Below are positions 1 to 8,989 of a stretch of DNA of 64,000 nucleotides, in pieces. Source of the DNA: CAZELM01 sp964512995 (GTDB taxonomy: Bacteria > CSSED10-310); assembly GCA_964512995.1 (NCBI GenBank), contig CAZELM010000027.1, positions 5,031 through 69,030 of the forward strand, written 5' to 3'. The position numbers and the translations under genes are program-made. Under the pieces are notes generated by a model. That model was given only the letters and a program-made list of their open reading frames with translations. It was not told the origin of the DNA and searched no databases. The stretch's first letter is position 1. The number at the start of each line of letters is the position of its first letter.

Positions 1-192
1 GGTAATACCGATTTGAATCGTTGAGAGGAATTGTGTGGGTTGTTCCCCGAGTCGCAGTGCGATCGCTGCGGATCGGTCTCCATAATCAGCTCGTTTCTGC
101 AGGCGACTTTTACGAGCGGTGACCAAGGCGATTTCTGACATGGCGAAAACGCCATTCAGACATATCAAAATGAATAATATCGCAATGTCCAA
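1..192 (-). CDS. CNNM/CorC (HlyC-type, DUF21) membrane protein, N-terminal fragment
   Basis: The last 192 bases on the minus strand translate without a stop into 64 residues that run off the window edge. They begin with a hydrophobic segment followed by LNGVFAMSEIALVTARKSRL, the hallmark N-terminus of the DUF21/CNNM transmembrane domain in CorC/TlyC-type proteins, which are linked to Mg2+/Co2+ transport or efflux. The start is TTG at 192, supported by AAGGAG six bases upstream and by the hydrophobic segment beginning at once. An ATG-only search misses this gene. The CBS and CorC_HlyC domains would lie outside the window. Family assignment is confident from the motif; the transported ion is not known. 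Confidence 0.85.
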   Translation of the reverse strand, partial: MDIAILFILICLNGVFAMSEIALVTARKSRLQKRADYGDRSAAIALRLGEQPTQFLSTIQIGIT

Positions 193-198
193 GCAAAA

Positions 199-204
199 CT
201 CCTT
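199..204 (-). promoter_or_regulatory. ribosome binding site deciding the TTG start
   Basis: AAGGAG on the minus strand, separated by six bases from the TTG at 192. It fixes the start of the CNNM/CorC-type gene. Confidence 0.7.
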
Positions 205-564
205 CAATCAATCTGTGAGTCGAATCCACATGTTCGGATCCAGTTTACCAGTTTTCAGTTATACGACGATTAATCGAAATAATCCAACAGTCGATAAATG
301 TTCAATCTCAGATCTGTTTAACAATTTAGTAATGATCTATCATTAGCAAGTGATAATCCGGTTATTAGTTCTAACTGTTTTTCTTCGAAGTGAAGAAGAA
401 AACATCACCGCCTTAAAATCACGATCAGTGAATCATTTTTAACCTCACATCTTTCGATGACCGAAGTATCACGAAGTTGAAAGACAGTGATGTGTCCCTC
501 CTGGCGAAATAAATGATTTTCCTGATGATATTGGATGCCTCATTTGGATGATTAGGAAATAAAG
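205..564. other. gene-free divergent intergenic region
   Basis: AT-rich region between the leftward CNNM/CorC gene and the rightward PA14 glycosyltransferase. The longest frames (for example 119..346 on the plus strand) overlap the real minus-strand gene and show no ribosome site or family motif. I see no convincing gene here. Confidence 0.6.
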
Positions 565-593
565 AAACCCCTTCCAGAGAGGGGAAGGGGTTT
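565..593 (-). terminator. hairpin, terminator-like on the minus strand
   Basis: An 11-bp perfect inverted repeat (AAACCCCTTCC / GGAAGGGGTTT) with a 7-base loop. Read on the minus strand it is followed by the T-rich TTTCTTTATTT; read on the plus strand there is no U-tract. No minus-strand gene is visible upstream of it, so what it would terminate is unclear. Confidence 0.4.
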
Positions 594-728
594 GGATTCA
601 AAGGGGAACAAGGAGGTCGAGATCACGATCATGGGGTCAGATCGTTTTCAACATATATACGCATGAAGGCGGAAGTGTGTTCCGAAATTTTTTCTCCAGA
701 CTCGCCACCACTTAACAATGTTTGAATA

Positions 729-757
729 TTGACTCTTTGGGTTAAGCTCCCTACACT
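729..757 (+). promoter_or_regulatory. sigma70-type promoter for the PA14 glycosyltransferase gene
   Basis: TTGACT, 17-base spacer, TACACT. It lies 32 bases ahead of the ATG at 789, which itself has a strong GAGGAGG at 776-782. Confidence 0.55.
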
Positions 758-788
758 TTGTGCCTGTTTGGAAATGAGGAGGTATTGA

Positions 789-3700
789 ATGGAACCACTC
801 GCAGACACCGGGATCGCTCACTGTATCAGTCAGATTGAAACGATTCGGTGGCTGGTTTTCACCGCTATCGTGATTGCAATCTCTGCGTGGATTCCCTGGT
901 TCTTTCATAAAACCAGTGATCGGAAACCCACCGGCATTGAAGCGAAAGAACGGGTGGGAGATAGATTTCGTTGTTACATTCTGATGATTCTGTTGACCAT
1001 CCTCAGAAAACCATTCCTGTCATTCAATTTACTGGTGGTTTTGGGAGCCATGATTGCCATGTTCAGTTTATTGAGCAGTGAGAAGCTGTTCATTCCGGGG
1101 ATGATCGTGGCAATGATCGGAATCTGGTTCGCTTCACTCTATTCAAATAATAGGAAATACATATTTACAGGTTTGTTGTTGTTATGGTTGGCTCTTTTTA
1201 AATCTCTGTTTTTCTACTGGCATCCCGAAATTGAAACAATACTGTTAAAAAAGCTCGGTATGGACGTCGGTCTTTCTGCTCAACGTTTCTCAAATACCGT
1301 CTGGGAGTTGCCGGTTGAACTGGAAACTTGTTTGACAGGCCTCGATCTCCATAAAAATCGTTCCGGATCGATTATGGAGGGAGATGACTTTTCGCTTCGG
1401 ATCACCGGCTGGCTTTATGTGGACCGGAGCGGAGAATATTCATTCGAACTTGTTTCGGATGATGGATCGTATCTGATCATAAATGGGAATGAGTTTCTTT
1501 CCAATCCCGGATATCACGCCAAGACTGAAGTTGCTGATACCATAAAACTTTCGAAAGGGTATCATGAAATACAGATTTTGTATTTTAACGGCACTGCAGA
1601 TGCCGATCTGACACTGACCTGGACACCACCCAATACACCGAGGCAGGCCATTCCGGGATATCACCTGTTCAGGCAAAGACCCGATCCCGTGCGTCATCAT
1701 CTATTCCTGAGCATCCGGGTCATTCATACCCAGTGGTTGAGTATCCTGTTCGTCGCTCTCGGCACGGTGTTTTTATTTCGGGGGCTCCATGGGAAAATGC
1801 CGCCGCTGAGAAGTGTAAAAGAGTCTCTGGGTAATGCTCGTGGATCATTTCGCTCACATATTCCATCCATCTGCGCTGGTATCGTCATTTTTTTCATCGC
1901 CCGATTGTTGATGATGGTATGGTGTGATCTACCATCCCGTGGTCCTGTGTCGCATGGGTTGAATGGCTATTTTTTCAGCAACGACCAGTTTTTGGATCTG
2001 ATCGGGGAGTTTGACGGGAAAAATGCACGATTTCATTCCGTGACCGCTCGGATATTTGGCCGAAACCACTTTTATGCCAGGTTTGAGGGCTGGCTTCATG
2101 TTTCGACACCGGGAGAATATCAGTTTGAACTTCGTGCGGATGATGGAGCCCGGCTGTTCATCGATCATTCGCTGTTCATTGACGCATGGAATGATGACTG
2201 GCGCCGAAGCAGACCACATCCGATCAACCTCCAGGAGGGATTCCACGCCATCCGGATTGATATGCATAATCAAGCGCTCCCGGCTTGTATCGATGTAAAA
2301 TGGAGCACCGGTGCCGGCATTCCTCTCAAACCAATCCCGATTATGCGGCTTTTCAAGGAGAAGCCTTCCGACACATCGTTTGCGTCTGATCAGACATTCC
2401 AACTCAACCGTCGATTTATGATCATTGGATTAACAGGTATTCTGGTCATCAGTCTGCTGATGCTTTTCCATCCCCGTTTCTCATGGCTGGACGCCTTTCT
2501 GGCTGGTCCACTGGCTCTTTCGTTATTCATCATTTCGTTTTTGTGGAATGCCAGAACCATGGATATGGACCACCGCTATGGCATGAATTGGTTCCTGGAA
2601 CTCCCGGTGGCGTACCAGTTCCTGGTTTCGGTCATCATCCTGTTGCTGGCATTCCCAGGGATCCGGCTTCAACTCAAAGGTATTCCGAAATGGATATCAG
2701 ATCATCCGGCCATTGAATCGATTTTCTGGGTTGTCGCGGTATCGTTTGCGGTGATGGGTCAGATGAAACTTACGGGTCCGGTGGCCATCCGGTCGGTTCA
2801 GGGAGCGGTTCTTTATGGATTCTCAGGTATCCTGATCATTTTATCCAGCCGGTTATTCCCGGGATTGCGGCAGGATGTTGATGAAGGCGTCAGCCGGGAC
2901 TCCTTTCCCTTTCGAGCATTCCTTTTCATCCTGATCATTTTGGCTGCGACGTTCCTGCGTTTTTACAAGCTGTCTGAATTGCCTCCCGGATTGTGGTGGG
3001 ATGAGGCGCAGACCGGGATGGTGGCGCGGGGAATTCTGAGAGGTCAACTCCCACCGATTTATGACCTTCGGATCAATGCAGGATCATTGGCATCCTATTG
3101 GGTGGCGGGATGGTTTGCCTTTTTCGGAAGCTCCGTGTACGCCTTACGGAGTTATTGTGCGATGGTTGGCGTCGTCACTGTTCTGGTCTCCTACTGGTAT
3201 TTCCGTCAGTTTTTTTCACAGTGGTGGAGCCTTTTGGGAATGGCTTTTGTTGCCATCTCACGCTGGCTGTTTTCCATTAATCGTGTCGCAATGGCAACGA
3301 TTGACGAAACAATCCTATTGACCTTTATGGTTTTTATTTTTTATATCCGTGCGGTCCGGAGCCGTCGGATGTCCGATTATGTGATTACAGGCGTTCTGTT
3401 GGGGACCGGCCTTCATCTGCATACCGGCGCTCGGGTTTTGCCGATGATTATCGGAGCGGATATTGCTGTCAAGTTTTTCAAGAAACGAAAAGAGTATATG
3501 GCCGCACATGGGATTCAAGCCCTTATCATGATCATCCTGGCGATGGTTGTTTTTGCGCCGATGGCGATCCATATCATCAATCACCAGTCAGATTATTTTT
3601 ATCGCACCAAACAGACGCTCCTCTCATCAGAATACCCGGGATGGATTCCAACGAAACCCATCATCGAAAATACGATCCATTATCTGAAGATGTACTCCTT

Positions 3701-4604
3701 CTCCGGGGACTGGCATCCCAGACACAATGTCAACAAGGAACCTCAACTGGCTCCCTTGATCGCCATTCTTGCGTTCCTGGGATTCATATTGGCACTCAGT
3801 AAGCTCTATCGGGATGAAGAACGCCTGTTTTTCATGGGATTCTGTCTGGTATCCTTACAGGGAATCCTGACCGTTCACAGTGATACCGCGAATCTCAACC
3901 GGGTGGCTGAAAATATTCCCATTGTCCACTTGTGGGCTGTTGTGGGTGGGGTAACCATTTTTCAGGGATTGAAGAGAATGATGGGCGATGTGACTGCCCG
4001 TGTGCTCATCGTACTGATCTCTCTGTTTATATTGGGATTTACATTGCGTCGGGAGTTCCGGATCTATTTTCACGATTATTATAAAGATCCTGCGATTGTG
4101 GGAGTATATGGATTTCAGGCGGAGTTGACGGAATCCGCCACCTATATCGCGAAGCTGCTTGAACAGCATCCGACGATCAATATCTGGGCGGAGTATACCC
4201 AGGCAGATTCATTCCGATATGTTTTCAGCGGCAGTCCACGCTTACATGAAATCCGGTTGGAGAGTGATCTGCCGCAGTCTCCTCAACCATATCCCATTGC
4301 GATCATCGTTCAGAAAGAGAGTCGCGAGCTGGATGCATGGGTCAAGGAACATTTCCCTATGGCAGATGCAAAAGAAGTCGGATATTCCTTGATACCGGCA
4401 TATACATTGTTCACGGTGTATTTCATCCCGCCATCCGAGGAACTGGGAGTGTTTGATCGATCATTGGAAAGCGGAGAGACCCGAACAGAGATTGATAATG
4501 GGGCTGCAATGAGCAATAACGACATGGAGCGCGGCGATGTCACACGGCCTGAAGCTCTCGCAGAACCCTCAGAATCATCTCCACCGGGACATCATCCCGA
4601 ATGA
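789..4604 (+). CDS. GT-C membrane glycosyltransferase with two PA14 domains
   Basis: 1271-residue polytopic membrane protein. N-terminal membrane segments (about 20-145) precede a first PA14-like beta domain (about 190-285; GEYSFELVSDDGSYLIINGN) and, after another membrane segment, a second (about 390-520; GEYQFELRADDGARLFID). The C-terminal half is a polyprenol-phosphate-sugar-dependent GT-C enzyme (PMT/ArnT type). The acidic pair of the first extracytoplasmic loop is visible at D738-E739 in LWWDEA, followed by many membrane spans. PA14 domains usually bind glycans, so the enzyme probably decorates a surface polymer or protein; the acceptor is unknown. GAGGAGG seven bases before the ATG supports the start. 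The last 65 bases overlap aroB tail to tail. Confidence 0.8.
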   Translation: MEPLADTGIAHCISQIETIRWLVFTAIVIAISAWIPWFFHKTSDRKPTGIEAKERVGDRFRCYILMILLTILRKPFLSFNLLVVLGAMIAMFSLLSSEKLFIPGMIVAMIGIWFASLYSNNRKYIFTGLLLLWLALFKSLFFYWHPEIETILLKKLGMDVGLSAQRFSNTVWELPVELETCLTGLDLHKNRSGSIMEGDDFSLRITGWLYVDRSGEYSFELVSDDGSYLIINGNEFLSNPGYHAKTEVADTIKLSKGYHEIQILYFNGTADADLTLTWTPPNTPRQAIPGYHLFRQRPDPVRHHLFLSIRVIHTQWLSILFVALGTVFLFRGLHGKMPPLRSVKESLGNARGSFRSHIPSICAGIVIFFIARLLMMVWCDLPSRGPVSHGLNGYFFSNDQFLDLIGEFDGKNARFHSVTARIFGRNHFYARFEGWLHVSTPGEYQFELRADDGARLFIDHSLFIDAWNDDWRRSRPHPINLQEGFHAIRIDMHNQALPACIDVKWSTGAGIPLKPIPIMRLFKEKPSDTSFASDQTFQLNRRFMIIGLTGILVISLLMLFHPRFSWLDAFLAGPLALSLFIISFLWNARTMDMDHRYGMNWFLELPVAYQFLVSVIILLLAFPGIRLQLKGIPKWISDHPAIESIFWVVAVSFAVMGQMKLTGPVAIRSVQGAVLYGFSGILIILSSRLFPGLRQDVDEGVSRDSFPFRAFLFILIILAATFLRFYKLSELPPGLWWDEAQTGMVARGILRGQLPPIYDLRINAGSLASYWVAGWFAFFGSSVYALRSYCAMVGVVTVLVSYWYFRQFFSQWWSLLGMAFVAISRWLFSINRVAMATIDETILLTFMVFIFYIRAVRSRRMSDYVITGVLLGTGLHLHTGARVLPMIIGADIAVKFFKKRKEYMAAHGIQALIMIILAMVVFAPMAIHIINHQSDYFYRTKQTLLSSEYPGWIPTKPIIENTIHYLKMYSFSGDWHPRHNVNKEPQLAPLIAILAFLGFILALSKLYRDEERLFFMGFCLVSLQGILTVHSDTANLNRVAENIPIVHLWAVVGGVTIFQGLKRMMGDVTARVLIVLISLFILGFTLRREFRIYFHDYYKDPAIVGVYGFQAELTESATYIAKLLEQHPTINIWAEYTQADSFRYVFSGSPRLHEIRLESDLPQSPQPYPIAIIVQKESRELDAWVKEHFPMADAKEVGYSLIPAYTLFTVYFIPPSEELGVFDRSLESGETRTEIDNGAAMSNNDMERGDVTRPEALAEPSESSPPGHHPE

Positions 4605-5664
4605 CGACATTTCCGATTCCGATGGGAAGAATGAATCGCATCCGCTGATTCTGCACTTTTTTGTCGCGATACATCATCTCGACGAGATCGGATTCATTGC
4701 AAAAGGGGATTTTCAATGGCAGCCGGAACCTTTTAAAGAGCTGCTGAATCCGCATGAATAATTCTGAACCGGTCAGTCCCATCAATTCCGAGATCCGGCA
4801 TGCGGCGAGGAGACCAAGTCCTACGGATTCTCCGTGCAGCAGCTTCCGGCAGCCGAACCGGGTTTCCAGTGCATGACCAATGGTGTGTCCCAAGTTCAGA
4901 ATGGCCCGGATACCCGATTCCCGTTCATCCCGGGAAACGATATCCGCTTTGAGCGAACAGGCGGCCATCACAATGTCTGCCAACTCAGTTGAGATAATAT
5001 GAAGAAGGTTGGGTCTGAGTGATTCAAGCCGCTCGAACAATCCAGCATCGCTCAGCACCCCCATCTTGATGATCTCCGCAATACCGTTTGCTCGATGTCT
5101 GGGAGCCAGTGTCTTCAAGGTTGTGATATCGCTGATCACGATTGTGGGAGCGTGAAATGCGCCGACCAGATTTTTTCCTTCTGGGAGATTAATTGCTGTT
5201 TTTCCCCCCACGGATGAGTCCGTTAGTGCGATCAAGGAGGTTGGAACATGGATGTATCGAATGCCTCTCATGTAAGTGGCAGCCGCAAATCCACCTAGAT
5301 CCCCGGCCACGCCACCTCCCAGAACGATCATAAAATCGTCTCTGGATAGTTTGGATTGGATCAGATGGCGGTGGCAGCGATACAGGGTGCGGATATTTTT
5401 GGAAGATTCGCCTGACTTGAAAATGAAAGGGTGGAGCAGCCGGCCGCGGCCATTCACCTCAGCACTCCACTGGTTCCACGTGGCCATTAATGGCATGCCG
5501 TACAGGGTGTGTACGCGATCGTCGCAAATGATCGCCGCGTTACGGGAATGAAGTGATTCTGGAAGGAGATCGGGAAGGCGATTCAGAAGATGAACACCGA
5601 TGAGGATATGGTATTCATGAGTTGTGGACTGCACCCGGAGGTCGTGCAATATCTCTGTTTTCAC
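4540..5664 (-). CDS. aroB: 3-dehydroquinate synthase
   Basis: 374 residues, normal family length. The enzyme converts DAHP to 3-dehydroquinate, the second step of the shikimate pathway, using NAD+ and a divalent metal. Family motifs are intact: GGGVAGDLGGFAAATYMRGI, the PTSL..DSSVGGKTAIN phosphate/NAD region, and the metal-binding RANGIAEIIK, NLGHTIGHALE and HGESVGLG segments. The start is GTG at 5664, overlapping the stop of aroC by four bases (GTGA), so translation is probably coupled to aroC. The 3' end runs 65 bases into the convergent glycosyltransferase gene, meaning the two C-termini are read from opposite strands of the same DNA. Confidence 0.95.
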   Translation of the reverse strand: MKTEILHDLRVQSTTHEYHILIGVHLLNRLPDLLPESLHSRNAAIICDDRVHTLYGMPLMATWNQWSAEVNGRGRLLHPFIFKSGESSKNIRTLYRCHRHLIQSKLSRDDFMIVLGGGVAGDLGGFAAATYMRGIRYIHVPTSLIALTDSSVGGKTAINLPEGKNLVGAFHAPTIVISDITTLKTLAPRHRANGIAEIIKMGVLSDAGLFERLESLRPNLLHIISTELADIVMAACSLKADIVSRDERESGIRAILNLGHTIGHALETRFGCRKLLHGESVGLGLLAACRISELMGLTGSELFMRIQQLFKRFRLPLKIPFCNESDLVEMMYRDKKVQNQRMRFILPIGIGNVVIRDDVPVEMILRVLRELQAV

Positions 5665-6890
5665 TGATTTTCAGATGGTTCGTCATCAGGAATCCGGTCT
5701 GTGACGAGGAAAGGAAGCCGCTCGTGATAGGATTCAACGTTCTCTTTGATTTCGTCCATGGAGTCTCCGCTGAATTTCTGGAGGAAGGCATCGGCAATTA
5801 CCAGACCTAGTATGGATTCCCCCAAAACACCCATGGGTAAGACCATACAGACTTCTCCGAAAATCTGGGGTGGTCGATCGGGAGACAGTGTCTGCAGGTT
5901 GACAGAATGAAGTGATTTGATGGGACCGGGTGCTGGAGCCAATGCACATCGAACGACTATGGGATTGCCATTGGTCACGCCACCTTCGATTCCACCGGAA
6001 TGATTGGTTCGGCGATAAAGGGTGGGCCGGTTTTTTTTGAATCTGAATTTTTTTACATAGATTGGATCATATACATCCCCGGCGGACTGTGAAGCAGCGG
6101 CAAATCCATCCCCGAACTCGATCCCGCGGGTTCCGGGAATACTCAATAATGCCTGGCCGATCAGTGCATCGATTCGATGGGTCCATTGGGCATAGGACCC
6201 GAGTCCGATCGGAACACCGGTCGCAATCAGCTCAAAGACACCGCCTAATGTTTCCCCTTTTTTTCGAGCCGATTCCAGAGCCAGGATCATACGATTGGCT
6301 GCATCGGGGTCGGAGCATCGGATGGATGAGATTTCGGTCAGCTTCTGCAATTCATCTGCATCCGCCGGAATATTCATCGCTTTTTCAGGGCCGATGGCAG
6401 TTATGTGACTGAAGATATGGATACCGAAACACTGGAGAAACCTCCGGGCAATCGTTCCCGCTGCTACCCGAATTACCGTCTCCCGTGCACCCGTACACTC
6501 TTCAACAATGCGTAAATCCCGGTATCCATATTTGATGGCTCCCGCCAGATCCGGATAGCCTGGCCGGGGAGTATTCCAGGCACCGATAATCCGCTTCTCC
6601 AGAGAATTCAGCAGGACGGTCTGAGCCAGTCCGGCATGCCGGTTTTCCACCTGGAGTGTAATTGGGAGTCCGATGGTTTCCCCGGATCGAACTCCGGACA
6701 AAATGGAAACCTCATCGTCTTCATTGATGATGCGGGAGTCATCGGAGAGGGAGTAGGGTGTATGCAGCCGTCGGAGTTGGGTATTTATGATTTCAGGCGA
6801 AATCAATAATCCAGCAGGAATGCCTTCCAGAAAAGCCAGCAGCGAATACCCATGACTCTCACCGGATGTGCTCAGTCGAATACCGCTCAT
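5661..6890 (-). CDS. aroC: chorismate synthase
   Basis: 409 residues. It makes chorismate from EPSP with reduced FMN, the last shikimate step. The N-terminus STSGESHGYSLLAFLEGIPAG and the internal RPGYPDLAGAIKYGYRD, GGTFG-equivalent GETLGGVFE and GIEFGDGFA segments are characteristic. It is a little longer than the common 360-390 residues and has a distinct C-terminal extension (LPFLVTDRIPDDEPSENQ). It lies 30 bases downstream of fusA and overlaps aroB by four bases. Neither aroA nor aroK is in this window. Confidence 0.95.
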   Translation of the reverse strand: MSGIRLSTSGESHGYSLLAFLEGIPAGLLISPEIINTQLRRLHTPYSLSDDSRIINEDDEVSILSGVRSGETIGLPITLQVENRHAGLAQTVLLNSLEKRIIGAWNTPRPGYPDLAGAIKYGYRDLRIVEECTGARETVIRVAAGTIARRFLQCFGIHIFSHITAIGPEKAMNIPADADELQKLTEISSIRCSDPDAANRMILALESARKKGETLGGVFELIATGVPIGLGSYAQWTHRIDALIGQALLSIPGTRGIEFGDGFAAASQSAGDVYDPIYVKKFRFKKNRPTLYRRTNHSGGIEGGVTNGNPIVVRCALAPAPGPIKSLHSVNLQTLSPDRPPQIFGEVCMVLPMGVLGESILGLVIADAFLQKFSGDSMDEIKENVESYHERLPFLVTDRIPDDEPSENQ

Positions 6891-6920
6891 GGATGTTCAT
6901 CTCCCGTTTCGCCAATGACT

Positions 6921-8969
6921 TTATGTTTCATCCACATCAAAATGCGATAACTGCATGGTATACGTCGCACGGCCCTGAGTCAGCGATCTCAATTCGGTGG
7001 CATATCCAAACATTTTTTTCAATGGAACCAATGCTCGGATGATCTGGAATTGTTTTCGGGGTTCCATGCCTTCGATCACCCCTTTTCTCATTTGAATATT
7101 GCCGATAACATCTCCGAGAAAGTCGGTGGGAAGCGATATTTCGACGGCCATGATTGGAGAAAGTAGAACAGGACTGGCTTTCATGCAGGCTTCACGGAAT
7201 GCGATGGAAGCGACATATTGGAAATCGATGGGAGTGGAAATATCCGGGTTATGGCTACCTCCCATAAGAATCGTTTCTACGTCTTCCACGGGATATCCAA
7301 GCTGGATTCCGGCGGAGAGGCTGTCACGGATTCCCTGTTCCACTTCTTTGACATAGTGTGCTGGAAAGATATCCGGTGGCACGATTGACCGGAAGGAGAA
7401 TCCGGAAGATCGTTTTCCGGGGAGCACTTTCAGGACGACGTGTGCATAGCGTTGCTGACCACCCATCAGTTTATCGAGTTTTTCTTCGTGAATGGCACTT
7501 CCCTTGATACTCTCCCGATGCGCAACTTGAGGATTGCCGATTTTTGCTGCAACATTGAATTCTTTGGTCAAGCGGACGGTCAGGATTTCCAGGTGGAGTT
7601 CACCCATGCCAGAGATAATGGTTTGACCGGTTTCTTTATCCTGGTGGACCCGGAATGTTGGATCTTCTTCGGCCAGTGATTCGAGTGCTTGAGCCATTTT
7701 CTCTTGGTCTGCCAGTGTTTTGGGTTCGATTGCCACGAAGATGACGGGAGTAGGGAATTGCATACGTTCCAGATACACAGGCAACTCCGGGCTGCACAGC
7801 GTGTCCCCGGTTACGGAACCCTTCAGCCCGATTGCGGCAGTGATATCACCAGGACCAACGACTTCCTGACGTTCTCGTTTATTGGAGAACATCCGGAACA
7901 GGCGTCCGATTCGTTCCTCAGAACCCAAACGGGAATTCAGGACGCGGTATGGTGGCTCAAGGCGGCCTGAATACACACGAATATAGTAAAGTTTTCTGCG
8001 GTCTGCATCGTTCATCACTTTAAAGATCAGTGCGGACAGTGGTTCTTTCGGCTTGGGTGACAGTTCAATGATGGATTCATCTGGGAGTTTTTTGGCTTTG
8101 ACCGGCGGAATATCATCGGGTGATGGAAGATAATCCAGAACACCTTGAAGTACCGGCTGCACCCCTTTATTTTTCAGTGCGGAGCCACAGAATACCGGGA
8201 AAATATGTGTTGAGATGGTCTGCCGGCGAATGGCTGCTTTGATCTCCTCTGGAGTCAGCGTGTCTTCTTCCAGATACCTGGCCATGAATTCATCGTCTTG
8301 TTCAGCCAGTGTTTCCAGCATCACTTCGCGCCAGTATTGTGCATTTTCCAGCATATCTTCCGGAATATCCTCGACATCATAATCGATATCGAGTTCGTGA
8401 TTCCACATCAATGCCCGCATCTCCACCAGATCAATCGCTCCCCGATACGTATTTTCCGAACCGATGGGGATCTGGACGGGCAATGGGATGGCGTTCAATC
8501 GACTCCGAATCATTTCCAGAACATTATAAAAGTCAGCTCCGAGCCGATCGTTTTTGTTCACGAACACAATTCGAGGGATGTGATACCGATCCGCCTGAAT
8601 CCACACGGTCTCGGATTGTGGTTCAACGCCTCCAACTGCACAGAAAACGGCTACTGCGCCATCCAGAACACGAAGACATCGTTCAACTTCGGCAGTGAAA
8701 TCGACATGGCCGGGAGTGTCAATGATGTTGATCTGATAGTTTTGAAATGAGCAGGTAATGGCAGCAGCGGTGATCGTGATTCCCCGTTCGCGTTCCTGTT
8801 CCATCCAATCCATGATTGTGGAACCATCATCCACTTCACCCATTTTATGCGTATAACCGGTGTAAAACAGGATTCTTTCTGTCAGCGTTGTTTTACCGGC
8901 ATCAATATGGGCCATGATGCCGATATTTCGGATCTGTGATAATTTTGTCGACGGCGGTTTGGCCGTCAT
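6921..8969 (-). CDS. fusA: elongation factor G paralog, possibly recycling-type (EF-G2/spdEFG2-like)
   Basis: 682 residues with all GTPase motifs: AHIDAGKTT (20-28), RGITIT (62-67), DTPGH (84-88) and NKND (138-141, Asn in place of the usual Met). Domains II-V follow at normal length, with the C-terminal EF-G module YATELRSLTQGRATYTMQ. Two things suggest it is not the standard translocase. It sits in a gspE-aro operon rather than beside rpsL, rpsG and tuf, and its G2 neighbourhood (GEVDDGSTIMDWMEQERERG) resembles mitochondrial EF-G2 and spdEFG2, which work in ribosome recycling. That subfamily placement is inference and needs a tree. A strong AAAGGAG precedes the ATG. Confidence 0.88.
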   Translation of the reverse strand: MTAKPPSTKLSQIRNIGIMAHIDAGKTTLTERILFYTGYTHKMGEVDDGSTIMDWMEQERERGITITAAAITCSFQNYQINIIDTPGHVDFTAEVERCLRVLDGAVAVFCAVGGVEPQSETVWIQADRYHIPRIVFVNKNDRLGADFYNVLEMIRSRLNAIPLPVQIPIGSENTYRGAIDLVEMRALMWNHELDIDYDVEDIPEDMLENAQYWREVMLETLAEQDDEFMARYLEEDTLTPEEIKAAIRRQTISTHIFPVFCGSALKNKGVQPVLQGVLDYLPSPDDIPPVKAKKLPDESIIELSPKPKEPLSALIFKVMNDADRRKLYYIRVYSGRLEPPYRVLNSRLGSEERIGRLFRMFSNKRERQEVVGPGDITAAIGLKGSVTGDTLCSPELPVYLERMQFPTPVIFVAIEPKTLADQEKMAQALESLAEEDPTFRVHQDKETGQTIISGMGELHLEILTVRLTKEFNVAAKIGNPQVAHRESIKGSAIHEEKLDKLMGGQQRYAHVVLKVLPGKRSSGFSFRSIVPPDIFPAHYVKEVEQGIRDSLSAGIQLGYPVEDVETILMGGSHNPDISTPIDFQYVASIAFREACMKASPVLLSPIMAVEISLPTDFLGDVIGNIQMRKGVIEGMEPRKQFQIIRALVPLKKMFGYATELRSLTQGRATYTMQLSHFDVDET

Positions 8970-8989
8970 AGTAAATCTCCTTTGCCGTA

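Noticed and set aside
119..346. 75-codon plus-strand frame
   Set aside because: Overlaps the minus-strand CNNM/CorC gene start and its ribosome site; no ribosome site of its own and no family resemblance.
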